DNA of 64,000 nucleotides, taken from NCBI RefSeq assembly GCF_949987515.2, contig NC_082696.1, positions 64,426,447 to 64,490,446 of the forward strand. Reading direction: 5' to 3'. Below the pieces are notes generated by a model. That model was given only the letters and a program-made list of their open reading frames with translations. It was not told the DNA's origin and ran no database searches. Numbering within the stretch: the first letter of the stretch is position 1; each line of letters begins with the position of its first letter. Positions 25,101 to 37,764 of the stretch are shown one piece after another. Source of the stretch: Delphinus delphis (Eukaryota > Chordata > Mammalia > Artiodactyla > Delphinidae). Both the position numbers and the translations under genes were made by a program.

Positions 25101-27515
25101 CCTATTCTCAGAGTATTCACAGTCTCGCGCATGCTCTTGATTACAAGGGTAAACTTCTAACCTGGCATCCACTGTCTCAACCTCCACTCCTGCACCACTG
25201 CAGGCCTGGCTGGACAGTCACTGAACACTGTTTTGCACTTTACTGCTCCTATCCCTGATGCCAGCCCTCCCCTGCCACCCATTCCCAGGCTTGGGGACCA
25301 CCAATTGCACACACAGTCTTGTTGGTATTTGGGTGGGTAGCAGTGTGGAAACAAGATCGAAATGACCAATGTGATCATGAATTGCACACTTTATTCTGTA
25401 GGGTTCAAGACTCTATTAAAGGCTTTAAAGCAGATGAGTTCATGATAAAAGTGGTATCTGGGAAAGATAAATTTTCAGTGGAGTGCAGGAGGGATTGGGC
25501 ATGAAGGGAGAGTGCGTAGGCGGATATATCAGGACACAAATAACTAGTACTATAAGGAAAGGATATAGCAGGATTACGACCTCTGCTCTGAAGTAGCTTG
25601 TAACCTTTTTTGGAAAAGAGAACTAAGGCCTATGAAATCATTTCTTCAGTTCTCTGGAATTAGCTGAACGCTGTTATAAAATAACGGCTATTTCATCATG
25701 TACCAAAAATGAGAACAACACACAAATATGTTAACATTCTGAAGTGTGTGGATGAGACTATCCATGTCATTGTAGGTCAGGAAATGTAAAATATCAAGGA
25801 ATGTGATCTTACTGAATATTTAGATTCTTGTCATAGATACCAAATGACATGCCTGAAAAAAAAAAGAACAAAAGAGAGTAAGCCTTAGAAGAATATTAAA
25901 ACTCCTTTATGGAATATTAGCCCTTTTACAAACCCAGACATTTGCCTGGTGATTTTCCTCTGCATGTATTTGTTTAAGAGAAAGAAGTGGGAAAAAGAAA
26001 TGGGAAGCAGTTAGAGTTTAGGGTTACAAAAACAAGGCAAGGGATAGATACACAGATGTGCTCCTGTTGCATAGAGTTTCTGCTGGCAGTGTTGTTGTCA
26101 GAATGTAAAGGGATAACAGGGAAAATCAGCATAAGAACAGCAGTCTTGTCCACAATGCCTTCATAGAAGAATAGCTTTGGTTTGTGAATAAGTGCTCTTT
26201 GTGTTTCTGGCTCAGCTATGCCTTGTTTGTTACCTGATTCAGCCCGCATTTTACCTGCTGGCTGCCACCTTTCATATACACGCTAGCACTATGCCTTGGC
26301 AATGTTAGAAGATGTTGCTGCCTAAGGCATCATTACGGTGTCAGTTTAGCTGGTTAGAACAAAGTGCTCTATAATCTAAAGGCACTGGGGGAGTGGTTTA
26401 ATCAGGCCATTTGCCTTTATACAGAAAACCTCTCCCCCGCAGGGCCTGAGGCTGTCCTAGCTCCTGCCTCTTAGGGATAGTGGAGCTGCGAGGGCACTCC
26501 ATCACCATCTGGAAACTATTCAGAGAACCTGCTATGATAAGAGGGTCATTTTAGGGATTTCTTCCTGTGGGAAGGCCACATTGTTTTTCCACTAGTCAAG
26601 TTGTTTGGAGCTTTGTTTGTCTTTGCTGAAAAGACTTAGGAGTAGCCTGTGTCAACCTACAATTTGAACAGCAACTTGATAATCCATCATAACACACCTG
26701 CTTCCCAGGTAGAGGACATTGAGAACCTCCTTAGCAGGTATGTAATCACACCTGGTCCTGGACTTGGATGAGCTCCAGCATCTGTGGACAAGGTCAAAAG
26801 GTAATGTTCTTAAGTGGTACTCTACAGGCAGCCAGGAAGGCTTATACGAGTATTGCTAAGATCAGTTTCTCAGAGCCAGAAAGAATTACAAAGTTTGCTA
26901 CTAACACCCTTTATAGACATTTAGTTTGGTTTAAAACTAGATGTTATATTGACATGCTCCCTCCCCGACTTGTACACTGTCACATGCAGGGATGAAAACT
27001 CTGGTTTGCTTCTTTATGTCTAGTCTGAAATAATTTCAATTTGCACCAATGTTGTTTGCTGACATTGAGGCATGTGGAAAAATACTCTTGTATGAGAATG
27101 CAGTGAGAAATTTTAATTGATTATGAGGCATATTTATATGCCATACTTTGAAACATAATATTTTACATTTTAATTATGCACATAATCTAAAATTATAAAA
27201 TTAGGAGCTCATCGAATTTACCTATTTTATTGAAGAAGAACAAGTATTCAGGTATATTTGAACTCACTATCGTAGCAATAGAACACAGGAAAATAATGGT
27301 CTGCAATTTTTAGACCTGATTTTATTGAATAAGCACCATTTAATCTTAGAACAAAGCTAATAAGACTCACGGATAGAAAATTTTTAAATATGGAGGTAAA
27401 CTGGACTATGAATTATTATTCACTTCTGTAATCAGAGAACATAACATATAGAATGTCTAGCACTTTGTAATACCTTATTATGGATGATCATACAGTCTGC
27501 AACTACTGAAATAGA
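22185..27515. other. Unique intergenic sequence
   Basis: About 5.3 kb without any gene or clear repeat that I can name. The longest frame (22770-23141, minus, 123 aa) has no known features. A GC-richer patch lies at 26270-26560. Confidence 0.5.
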
Positions 27516-27533
27516 TAACAAATATCCTTTTTG

Positions 27534-27862
27534 AAAAAAATTTTATTTATTTATTTTTGGCTGTGTTGGGTCTTCATTGCTGCACGCGGGCTTTCTCTAG
27601 TTGAGGTGAGCGGGGGCTACTCTTCATCACGGTGCACGGGCTTCTCATTGCGGTGGCTTTTCTTGCTGTGGAGCGCAGGCTCTAGTGTCAGTAGTTGTGG
27701 CACGCGGGCTCAGTAGTTGTGGCTCGAGGACTCTAGAGTGCAGGTTCAGTAGTTGTGGCATACGGGCTTAGTTGCTCTGCGCATGTGGGAGATCAGGGCT
27801 CGAACCCGTGTCCTCTGCATTAGCAGGTGGATTCTTAACTACTGTGCCACTAGGGAAGTCCC
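27534..27862 (-). mobile_element. CHR SINE, long form
   Basis: Antisense long-form CHR SINE. The A-rich tail appears as 'ttttatttatttatttttgg' at 27541, followed by 'tgtgttgggtcttcattgct', tandem-like 'cagtagttgtggc' units (27690-27760), and the tRNA-related head ending in 'gccactagggaagtccc'. The B-box region reads gctcgaacccgtg in antisense near 27798. Imperfect flanks 'aaatatccttttt' at 27520 and 'agatatctttta' at 27863 are the likely target duplication. More diverged than the short-form copies. Confidence 0.93.
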
Positions 27863-27874
27863 AGATATCTTTTA

Positions 27875-28825
27875 AATGTGCAGTTGGGTTTGCAAATCCA
27901 CAGGGACCAGAAACTGAGATAAAACCCTAGCAGAGTTGGGGAAAGGATTGTTAGGGTCAGTAAACTAGGATTAGAGTTGTTATCACAGGAGCAGACAGAA
28001 GTGATGAGGCCTTGGGAGAGCAGAGTGAGTTAAATGTAAGTTCCACAAAAAAGCTAAGAGCAAATGAGGGTTGCTTCTTCAGAAGCTGGTGGAGCAGAAA
28101 AAAATAAGTCAAGATGACCTGCAGCAGAAGGAAATTTGTCTCTCTTGGGCTGGTCCTGATTTGCCCTGAGATTTGTCCTGATTCAGAATTTTATTGGTGA
28201 AATACCTTTGTGGTTAGATCAAGAGTGTTTCTCTTTGGAGAAGTTCTGCATTTGTTTCTGTCCCGTGTCCAAATTCATGTATTCGTCAACTCTAGACTGC
28301 TATTATTACGTATTTTTTCAGGTTTGAGTTTATGAAATTAGAAAATACATGAGTAAACACTTTACCTTGAACAAATCGATGGAAACAACCACCATTACAT
28401 AATGGAATTTTCGTTTAATAGAACTTTCAGGTAAATACTATAAAATAAGACTGTGAAATAAGATCAGTCAGCTTTGTAGAAAATCCAATGAATCTTTTAA
28501 TAGTTAAAAATATAGTCTTTGAAATGAAACACTCAATAGATAAACTAAACTGCAGATTAGACACAAATAAAGATTAAGTAAACACTGAAGAAAATATTCA
28601 TAGAGTTATGTTTTAGAATTGATGAAAGATGAATTCAGAATGACTGAGTCCCAATCAGGGTAGAAACACTCAGTTACTTTACAGTGATACTAGAGGACAC
28701 TAAAAAAAAGAAAAAAAGAAAAAAAATTGTAAACGCAACAAGCAAGAAAAAAGTATGGATTAGCTACAAGATCTAGATGGATAGCAAAATTTTTAGCAGA
28801 ACCAACGGAAGTCAGAGACATAGAA
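27875..28825. other. Unique intergenic sequence
   Basis: No gene recognised. An A-rich run with G interruptions lies at 28701-28728. Confidence 0.5.
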
Positions 28826-28829
28826 TAAT

Positions 28830-29520
28830 ATATTTAAATGGCATTTGAGCAAAGACGTAAAACAGATGTGCAAGATGGCCATGTGAATTTCAGAGGGAAG
28901 GCGTGGGAGAACATTCTGGGCCAAGGCAATGGGGTTACAAAGTCCCTTAGACAAGGACATGGCTTGTTTGTTCAAAGAAAAAGGTCAGAATGGCTAGAGT
29001 ATACTGAGAAAAGAGGATAGAGGAAGCAGAAGAAAACAAAAGAAACACAGTGAGGCTATGTGGTGCCCTATGGGCTATAAGTGGCTGAGGTGTGAACCAT
29101 GGCAGTGTTTTGAGCAGAGAAGTGACGGGATCTAATTCACACTTTAAAATGATTACAGTGAGAGTCTTGAAGACAGTCTGTTAGGGAGCATGGGTACAGT
29201 TACGGAGACCAGCTAAGAGGCTGTCACAGTAATTCAGGCTTGGACTTTGCTATTGCAACAGTAGAAGTCGTAAAATGTGTTCCGATTCTGGGACTACTTT
29301 GATGGTGGAGTCAAAGGGATTTATTGATTGATTAGATATACAGTGTAGCCAAAAGAGAGGAATCAGGGATGATTCCATGATTTTGGGCTTGAGAAGCTTG
29401 AAGTATGAAATTGACTTCAACTGTGATGCAAAGGCTGCAACTGAATCCCATTTTGGGGAGGAAATACTACTTAGGGTTTAAACATGTTATGTTTGGTAAG
29501 AAAGTTCACATGCAGAATGA
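28830..29520 (-). mobile_element. L2 LINE remnant
   Basis: Antisense of the L2 ORF2 C-terminal region, with landmarks in the right order: 'ttgagcagagaagtgacggg' at 29111, 'gaccagctaagaggctgtca' near 29208, 'agtaattcaggcttggac' near 29230 and 'aatcagggatgattccatga' near 29361. This is the best-preserved L2 in the window. The small frames at 28838-29020 and 29405-29659 fall partly in it and are not genes. Confidence 0.85.
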
Positions 29521-29524
29521 GTTT

Positions 29525-31075
29525 GCTAGGACTGAGATCCTTCACCACCTTTTTCCGTTATCACTTAACCCTGCCCTCACCTTTGTAACTAGTCCTTTCG
29601 TTAAATTCTTTTCAATTATCTTGTCTGAGATTTCTGCTTTCTGTTACAACTATGAATGATACAATTATTAAATGAATAATTGCTTAAGGTAATATGAACT
29701 ATTTCACCTGCTTGGGTCCTTAATTCCAGAATCTTTTAAAGTGTATATTTTGTCATAAATGGATTTTCAGAACTAAAACAGAATCACTAGAATTAATTAG
29801 TAGTATGCTACATGTATTTATCTTAATCAAATTCCAAATAATGAAAATAATATATGTCACTTTAATGATATTTTCATAAATAGTAAATAAGGAAACATTA
29901 AACAGATGACCTGGAGTTCTACATGTTTAGTTCACAAGTCATTGTCTACTACTATAGGAATAATTATGGACAAGCAACATGTGTATTTGTGTGTATTGGG
30001 GAATTTTTGTTTTGCCTTGCTTTATTTTGTTTCTTTCCCAGGCAGAAAGTCAAAAATGACGTGTCCTGGCAGAATCTAGGAACGCTATTGATCACATTCC
30101 TATAAAGAAAGAAAAAGCTAATATACACAAGACAATGCCCAACATTATAATTAACTGGCAAAGAGAGATTTTCATAACATGAAGCATTGGATATTTGGGG
30201 AAAATTGATGCAAAAATGTGGAATTTGTCAATTAGCTCTACGGAAATGTGAAACAAAACGATCTTAAAGCTAATGGATGTCTAGTCTCCCCCAAGGGATA
30301 AACTTGAGCCTTTATCTTTTCTGTTTCATTTCACCTGTGAATTAATACACATCTTCCAAGCCCTCATCTCCCTGTTCCTTGTTTGTGAGACAAAGTACAG
30401 AAGCATTCTCCTGCAATACCACTGTTATCCAAAACACATACAGCTCATGTTTTAACACCTCTTCAGACAATGCCCCTTGTAGGTGTCATGTTCCATAAAA
30501 CATTTACTCTCCAAAACTCAGAATGAATTAAAGAGAGAAAGAAATAAAAACCATACTTTTTAGTACTACATTTATATTGATATTTAAACACCCAAGTGAA
30601 AGAGATTTATATAAAAGAATATGACCTACATGATATAATGTACATGAGTGAAAATTGCTTTTCAGTTCTTCATAAAATTTTAGCTTGACTGACAGGTACA
30701 ATGTAAAAACAATATGCATGCTCTGCTTTCATTTAGATTTTCATTCTCCCGTGTCACATGGGATTGTTTTTTATTTTCCCAGTATTTTACCACAGCAGTA
30801 ATCACTTCAAAGCACATTAGTGCTGTGCCCTTATGTGATATAAACAAATATGTGCTAGAACACTGAATTCTCACTTTAACCCTTGGCCTAACAGGGCTTA
30901 ATATAACATTTTCCCCGTTTATATGAAAAATGTAAACTGGAGGTTTTGCACACCACGTCACATCACAGAAAGTCAGCTCTTTACACAGACTAAGTCACCA
31001 AATTTTATCAAGTATGTTTCATACTCTAAGAATTGAGAACTAGTGTCTTTACTTAATAATATGCACTTAATCCTA
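29525..31075. other. Unique AT-rich sequence
   Basis: No gene recognised. Confidence 0.5.
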
Positions 31076-31079
31076 ATAT

Positions 31080-31320
31080 ATGAGCTCATAAATATTTACT
31101 AAGTACTTAACGCATGCTAGACAAAGTACTAAATAGACGGAAAACAAATAAAAAAGGATAGGTTTTTTATGGTATAATGGGAAAGAAAAATGCATAAATC
31201 ATAAATTAAAAATTTCCATATAATGTGTTGTGTTAAAATACGTGTAGGGAGGGTTGGGTAGCCACAGAGGAGGGCTGCTTAACTAAATCTGAAACTTCAA
31301 AGTAAGTTTAATGAAAGAGA
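31080..31320 (-). mobile_element. L2 LINE 3' remnant
   Basis: 'aaatatttactaagtactta' at 31091 followed by 'catgctagacaaagtacta' matches the antisense L2 3' end ('aaatatttattgagcacctactatgtgcc'). It then decays through sequence of the expected spacing. Confidence 0.6.
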
Positions 31321-31639
31321 TGATTTTATATTATTTGCCAAATATCACACAAAATATATCTAAGGTATTCTGGAACCCAGAAAATTAAAACTTTCTAAGC
31401 TAGAATGAAGTTTCCCAGCTTTTAAAATGTTAACAATTTATTAGGCATAATTCTTTAAGATAATTTACTCTTTCTTGAATACAATAACTTTAGGATTAAT
31501 GTCTAGAACTATTTTCAATGATGTATAAAATAAACTGTTTTTAATGATGAAATATATTTTTATGGATAAATAGATATGGTACTTTATGGACTATTGTGAT
31601 ATCAAAATGGGTACTTCTGGCAGGGATTTCTGTAAGGGG

Positions 31640-32200
31640 CTACTAGAATAATTAAAGTGAGATCAAGGATAAGCTCTAACCTAGAACGGTAAATACATAT
31701 GTGGAGCTTGCTTGAAATCATTATGTGAGTTTCTAGGTAAAGGTGGCAGAACTTACTATATATGGCAGGATGTAGAGGTGTGAGGAAGCGCTCTGGAGTG
31801 GCTCCCAAGCCTCTGACTTGGTGGAGTAGATGTGTGGTGGTGAGGAATGCAGATGGAAGGGCAGTTTTAGGCATACTGAAGTGAAAGACGGTGTGAAATA
31901 ATTCAAATATCCTTATGATCTAAATCTCAGACAAATCGTCGTTCAGGAAGCATTTGAAAGTTATCTACATGCAGATGATAGTTAAAACTGTGAAGATACA
32001 TGAGACCATCTGAAGAAAATACACAGAAGCAAATGCTATAGGCCAAAGTAGGAACCCAAAGTAAGAATATTTAAGGAGCAAGTGGCTGGGAGAGTATCAG
32101 TGTTCCCAGTGGGAGGGAGGAGAGAAAAATAGAACAATTGGTATCGCAGAGACACATGGAAAACCTGGAGAGAATACATGGAAGTCAAATAGACAGTTTT
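31640..32200 (-). mobile_element. Probable L2 LINE remnant
   Basis: Patches such as 'catgcagatgatagttaaaa' near 31969 and 'acatgagaccatctgaag' near 31999 resemble the antisense L2 region around the RT YADD motif. Similarity is weak overall. Confidence 0.4.
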
Positions 32201-32204
32201 CAGA

Positions 32205-33145
32205 AGAAAATCGGCAGTATCCATTGCAGCAGAGCTATGCAGCAATGTTAGGGACCAAAAAGCAGCTATACATTTCCATTACCAGGAACTGAAGACTAGA
32301 GAATTCAGGCCAACCTGATGGGGGGAACCAAACAAACAAAAAAACTGGACTAAATGAAACAAAATGAAGTCATCAGAAATTTAACAATCTAGTGAAGAAG
32401 ATATGGACAGTAAATAGAATAGTTGATTTTATCCACTAATTTTGCCTACTTTTAGTGAACCGTGAACAGTTACAAGTAACAAGATTTCTTGTAGGAAGAA
32501 TGAATATCTTCTGATGAAGCCAGACAGAATCAGAGAATTGGAGAAAACTCACACTAATAATCTGCCATGAAAATTGTGACATATTGACACATTTCCATGT
32601 TCTTTGGTATTTCTCCATGCTTTGCTTTTCTGAAGGGTGGGTAGACAGCACTCACACATTACAACTTAAATGAGAACTCTATTCAAATATAAAATTCTGA
32701 AAGAGGAAGTTCCTCTTTGTTGTTTTTTCTGTATCAGAATTATCTTTCCAAGGGGACTATTTTAAAAAGTGACTATAAGGACAGAGCAGAACGTGCATAG
32801 AAAGTTTAGCTCTGAGTGTAATATAGTGAATGCAGCTCTGGACAAACATAAAGATTTTTTTCCTTTGATTCTGAATGTGAAATTTGAAAAAACTGTTATT
32901 TTGTTACCTTAAGTAATATTTTTCCAGAGGCTTTAATTGTTTTTCCAATTTAGCTTGTTTTACAACATACGGAATTATTAGTGTAGAAGCAGTGAATTTT
33001 AACATCCTTAAAAAGTAGCATTTTTAAGAACAAATAGGTAACGATGCCATAATTCCCCACCAGAAGCTTGTACTAATGTATATAAAACATGAATTTATAT
33101 GAGACACATTTCATGAATGAAGAAATAAATGAATTTTACATAAAA
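32205..33145. other. Unique intergenic sequence
   Basis: No gene or clear repeat recognised. Confidence 0.5.
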
Positions 33146-33159
33146 AACTTACTTTTGGG

Positions 33160-33362
33160 GGCTTCCCTGGCGGCGCAGTGGTTGAGAGTCCGCCTGCCGA
33201 TGCAGGGGACACGGGTTCGTGCCCCGGTCCGGGAAGATCCCACATGCCGCGGAGCGTCTGGGCCCGTTGAGCCATGGCCGCTGAGCCTGCGTGTCCGGAG
33301 CCTGTGCTCCGCAACGGGAGAGGACACAACAGTGAGAGGCCCGCGTACTGCAAAAAAAAACC
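33160..33362 (+). mobile_element. CHR SINE, short form
   Basis: Plus-strand SINE with head 'gcttccctggcggcgcagtg'. A-box-like tggcggcgcagtgg and B-box-like ggttcgtgccc betray its tRNA origin, and it ends 'gcgtactgc' plus an A run. Target duplication aacttactttt lies at 33147 and 33363. The overlapping frames on both strands are SINE sequence. Confidence 0.95.
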
Positions 33363-33484
33363 AACTTACTTTTTGGACTGTATGAAGAGAAATGAGGGTG
33401 GGCAGTTATTTGTACAATATCAAGTATAAATGATAGGAAGTAAAAGACAGAGAGGAAAAAAGGATGTCTATGAAATCTCATTTA

Positions 33485-33609
33485 GGGAATTTCACTGGCG
33501 GTCCAGTGGTTAAGACTCCGGGCTTCCACTGCAGGGGGCACACGTTCCATCCCTGGTCAAGGAACTAAGATCCTGCATGCCTCCCCACACGGCCAAAACA
33601 AACAAACAA
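33485..33609 (+). mobile_element. Short tRNA-derived SINE, third type
   Basis: 125-bp SINE with 'gtccagtggttaagactccg' near 33502, 'actgcagggggcacacgttc' near 33528 and 'aactaagatcctgcatgcc' near 33564, ending in a 'ccaaaacaaacaaacaaaa' tail. It is a tRNA head with almost no extra body, as in compact cetartiodactyl CHR or Bov-tA-like elements. Target duplication aatctcattta / aacctcattta lies at 33474-33484 and 33610-33620. Confidence 0.93.
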
Positions 33610-33734
33610 AACCTCATTTATTAAGCAGAAACTTTTTAACTGACATAATTGACTTACAGTCTTTTATATATAATAAAGGTGGTGTACAGTGAAATGGATA
33701 GATAACGACTTCTCAACATGTGCCTTTTATTTAC

Positions 33735-34060
33735 TCCAGCTCATCCCCACCTATGGCTCTAATTACCATCTAATTGCCACAAACCCACTTTCAAACTCAC
33801 ATGCTACATCCTCCACCTCTCCTATAGTTATTTAACGCTAGCATTTGCCTGTCTCAAAGGTACTTCCAACTTCACCTAATATCAAACACATGATCTTTCT
33901 GCATGAACTGGCTCTTGTCTAGGGGCTCCTATTTCCATGAACGGCGCAACCATTTACCTAGTTTAAGAAGCCAGAAACCTGGAGTCATCTTTGACATCCT
34001 TCTTCCCTTTTCTATTATTCTAAGGTGTTATAACTATGTGCATCTTTTACTTCAAAAACT
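33735..34060 (+). mobile_element. L2 LINE remnant
   Basis: 'tatggctctaattaccatct' at 33753 matches the L2 stretch encoding GFKYHL. 'aagccagaaacctggagtca' at 33970 matches the stretch encoding QARNLGVI. The order is that of L2 ORF2 on the plus strand. Confidence 0.7.
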
Positions 34061-34157
34061 ATTAATGATTTTGCATTTTGTTTAGGATATATGTAAATAA
34101 ACATTAGGAAAATTCTATGTCAATAGTTCCAATGTTCACTGCCACGCCTACTTCATC

Positions 34158-34255
34158 CTTAATCCCTCTCTCTGTCTCCATCTCTCCCTTCCTCCTTCCC
34201 TCCTTCTTTTCCTCCATTTTCCTTCCTTCCTCTCTTCCTTTCTTTCTTCTTTTTT
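34158..34255 (+). repeat. Pyrimidine-rich (CT/CCTT) tract
   Basis: About 100 bp almost purely C and T, with imperfect CCTT, CTTT and TCTC units. Confidence 0.9.
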
Positions 34256-34309
34256 TAACCTTTGAGTGGCTGTAATTTTTCAGTAGCTACATTTTTTGGT
34301 GGAATTTTA

Positions 34310-34405
34310 ATGGATTCACCCATTAACTTACACATTCATTCAACAGGTATTTGTTATGCACCCACTTTGTAGAGGGCGCTATGCTGGGGGATTCATATCT
34401 CAATA
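34310..34405 (-). mobile_element. L2 LINE 3' end
   Basis: 'cattcattcaacaggtattt' at 34333, then 'gcacccactttgtagagggc', is the antisense of the L2 3' terminus (…gtgctcaataaatatttgttgaatgaatg). Confidence 0.75.
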
Positions 34406-34828
34406 AAATTACAATAATCCTAAATCATAATTTTCAGCAACTCTTTGAGGCTCTATTTTAAAATGATGGTTGAACTGACTTTAAGAAAAGACGAATGTGC
34501 ACACTCATCCTGTCCTAGATTTAGATGTTCCATGGAGATGCCTAAGAATTTTGTTTGGACTGACTTCCAGACTATGTTATGCATTCTTTCATTCAACAAC
34601 AATTATTCATTCAATAATTGTTATAATAATAACAATTATGTGACCAAACCTGTATTGGAACTAGAATACAAAGATGAATACAACACAACTCATACTAAAG
34701 TGTGAGTAAATAAAAAATTAAAAATATAAAGAAACTAGGACTTCAACTATACTGTGATAGAATGTACAATGCAAATAGTCGTAAATTCCCTGGAAAGAGA
34801 GTGTCTGGAAACACTTCCTGGTTAGGAA

Positions 34829-34850
34829 TTTTTTTTTTTTTTTTTTTTTT
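34829..34850 (+). repeat. Poly-T run
   Basis: 22 consecutive T's with no SINE or LINE body next to them that I can recognise. Confidence 0.95.
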
Positions 34851-34854
34851 GCTC

Positions 34855-35490
34855 ATGACTTGTGTGGTTAATCAGGAGATTTTTCTCTCTCTGAAGTAAT
34901 ATCAGAGTATTCTCCTTTTCACAACTGAGCTTCCTGTGCTTAACCTAGTCACTTCGGTAGGTATACAGTATTCTTAGAAGCCTCCCTTGCATTACCTGTT
35001 TAGTCAGTGAAAAGAAAGGTCTTCACCTGGTTACAGCAAGTGATATGATGGGTCAGGAAATAGATATCAAATTTAACCTGCTGTGAACTTTTTCTATGAC
35101 CATTACTATTACTAGCAATAGTAATAATATCATTATTATCATCCAGAATTGGAATTTTCCAAGTTAGAATTAAGTCCCTTCCTCCTAAACCACTATAGAA
35201 GAATCCTTTGAAATCAGGCAAGTATCAATAGTTGTCAAGTTATCAAAGTGGTCAGAAATATGGTAGTCATGTTGAGATGGGGAAAAGATACCAAGGAAGC
35301 AAACTAAAAAGGAAAAGCAGGAACCAATGTAAATAGGTCTGGATATCAAGCCAATTGATGTTGGGCCCACGTGAGAATGGATACAGGTTGTCCAAGCCAA
35401 AGTTAGAATAACCGAGACTAGTGTTGAGAGGGGCAGGGAAATCACTCAAGAACAGAGCCATAGATTCAAAGGAAGATCACAAATTGTTCC
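34855..35490. other. Unique intergenic sequence
   Basis: No gene recognised. Overlapping minus-strand frames at 35000-35461 lack known features. Confidence 0.5.
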
Positions 35491-35507
35491 TCAAAATAGA
35501 GGAAGTG

Positions 35508-35818
35508 GGGCTTCCCTGCTGGCGCAGTGGTTGAGAATCTGCCTGCTAACGCAGGGGACACGGGTTCAAGCCCTGGTCTGGGAAGATCCCACATGCCGTG
35601 GAGCAACTAGGCCCGTGAGCCACAACTACTGAGCCTGCGTGTCTGGAGCCTGTGCTTCTCAACAAGAGAGGCCACGACAGTGAGAGGCCTGCGCACCGCG
35701 ATGAAGAGTGGCCCCCGCTTGCCACAACTAGAGAAAGCCCTCGCACAGAAACGAAGACCCAACACAGCCAAAAATAAAAATAAATAAATTAAAAGAAGGC
35801 TCAACATGTAAAAAAAAA
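35508..35818 (+). mobile_element. CHR SINE, long form
   Basis: Plus-strand SINE with the tRNA-like head, the 'gagccacaactactgagcct' body and a 3' part 'actagagaaagccc…acgaagacccaacacagcc' ending in an AAATAAA-type tail. A perfect 15-bp target duplication, aaaatagaggaagtg, lies at 35493-35507 and 35819-35833. Its junctions are exact even though the body shows some divergence. Confidence 0.95.
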
Positions 35819-35834
35819 AAAATAGAGGAAGTGC

Positions 35835-37610
35835 CTCAGTGATTTGTGTCCTAACTTTAAAATGGAAGTTCACCATTGTGGAAAAGCCATTTGCCCATTA
35901 GGTCTCAACAAATCTTGTCCTGAAACCAAATAGAAAAATTTTGCTAGTCACATTACTTCATGGAAGGATTAAATCTTCCATGCTCTAGCTTCTATTACGG
36001 TGTGTTTTTCTAGTATATCACTCTACACATGGCTGCAAGTATGCAAGAACGCAAAAACAATACCTACAATAACTTATGAATAACTCTGCTAAAGTAATTA
36101 TAATAATGATTAAATGATTTTTAATTAATTTCTGTAAAAACATGTAACTCATTTCATCCTTGTATGTGCTACAAAACCCTCGTGGGAAATGTATATGCTA
36201 ACATGTAAACTTTCATTCAATGACCTGTCCACAAATTATAACTTTACTTAATTCCATCTTCAATATCACTTCAAACTATGTATCTCTTTTATGCAGAGAA
36301 ACACCTCACTGAGCAATGCCCTAATGCAATAAAAATAAATAATTTTTCCATAATACAAAAAAAGATCGGAAAATGATGATGAGGAAAAGAGAGTTAAGGC
36401 CTCGGTCTGTCAAAGAAAAACACTGTGTTCTTCAGTAACTCCAAGTCTGAAGAGAAGAAATGAGTAAGTACAAAGGCATCAAAGGAACCACATGTCTTAC
36501 CTTGCTGTCATCTTGTACCTTCATAAGATGCGACCCCCTCAGCTGCAAGCAGCTCCCATGAAAGCAGACAAAAAGGGCCAAAAGATCAGCACCACAGCCT
36601 TCCTCCTTGACAGGTGAATAAAAGCGGCACTTCTAATGCTGTTACTAATTTATTAAGTATTCCAAAGTTAGAATTTAATCGGAATATTTTTGTCACATTA
36701 TCCATCACCAACTCAGAAGAGATGGAATTTTCTTAAAACAGTTGCACAGTGCAGTGCCTTAGGCAGGCTTTTAGACACTTCAGTTTGTCACAATGGACTA
36801 GTTCCATTTTTATGATTTAGTTAATTATGTAACAAGCTGTGAAAAATGGGAGTGACCCCATGCCTAGTTCAAGGAACGTGTCAAGGTCTAGTGGCTAAGT
36901 TACTGAAAACTGTTCTCATTTGCAAATACTATTTTTTTAATTCCCACTTTTCTCTTTTCCTTTTATAAATTTCAGATTTCATATGTTAAGCAAAAGTCAA
37001 GTTAGAAACTAGCAGTTCATTTATATAAAGACAAGAAGAAAATTAAAAAGTCACATGCGCAGTTTAAATGATCAAGTTAAATAAGACACAATTAGGTGAA
37101 AAGATAATTAAGTGTTGAAAACGCGATGATCCATTTGACAATGGGAGAATAGAAGATGCAGAGAATTCCAAATACAACCTCCCCATCTAGAAATCACATT
37201 TCATATTCCTTACAAGAGAATATATGCATCTGATTAGTACTATGCTAGTTTAAAACAACCGGCCATTTACTTAAAGCAAACTAATATTATATAAAATATA
37301 CACTTTATAATCACATAGACTCAGGGACAGTATCTTCGATAAAAATCATGCATCATAGAAATAGCAATAGAAAATAAACATAGCAGTGTCTTGTCTCTAC
37401 TCTGCTTTGATTTTGCATGAGAGCATTATTGTTACAATCTCAGGCTGCCCCATTAATTCCTTCTTTCAAAGCATTTAAAATTTTCACTCATCTTGGCAGA
37501 AAAGTAGCAAAGAAAAGAACTCTAGGAATAACTCAAAATATAATTAATAACACATCTTCACATTCATATCAAAACATATTCATCCCTATGACATTTTGAA
37601 ACTAAGATGT
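35835..37610. other. Unique AT-rich sequence
   Basis: No gene or clear repeat recognised. Confidence 0.5.
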
Positions 37611-37614
37611 TCTT

Positions 37615-37760
37615 TTGAGTCAGAAGATCTAGGTTCAAGTAATTGATAGAAGCATCTTGGGTAATCTCCCTGAGCTGTGGTTTCTGCAGCTGTCAGTTTG
37701 GACTAATATTTACCTTACATGATTATTGTGAAAAGAAAATGTTAAGTTGTGTAAGATCAA
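37615..37760 (+). mobile_element. MIR SINE
   Basis: 'gatctaggttcaagtaattg' at 37627, 'cttgggtaatctccctgagc' at 37655 and 'aatatttaccttacatgatt' near 37706 follow the MIR order (tRNA B-box region, core, 3' part). Confidence 0.7.
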
Positions 37761-37764
37761 TAAT

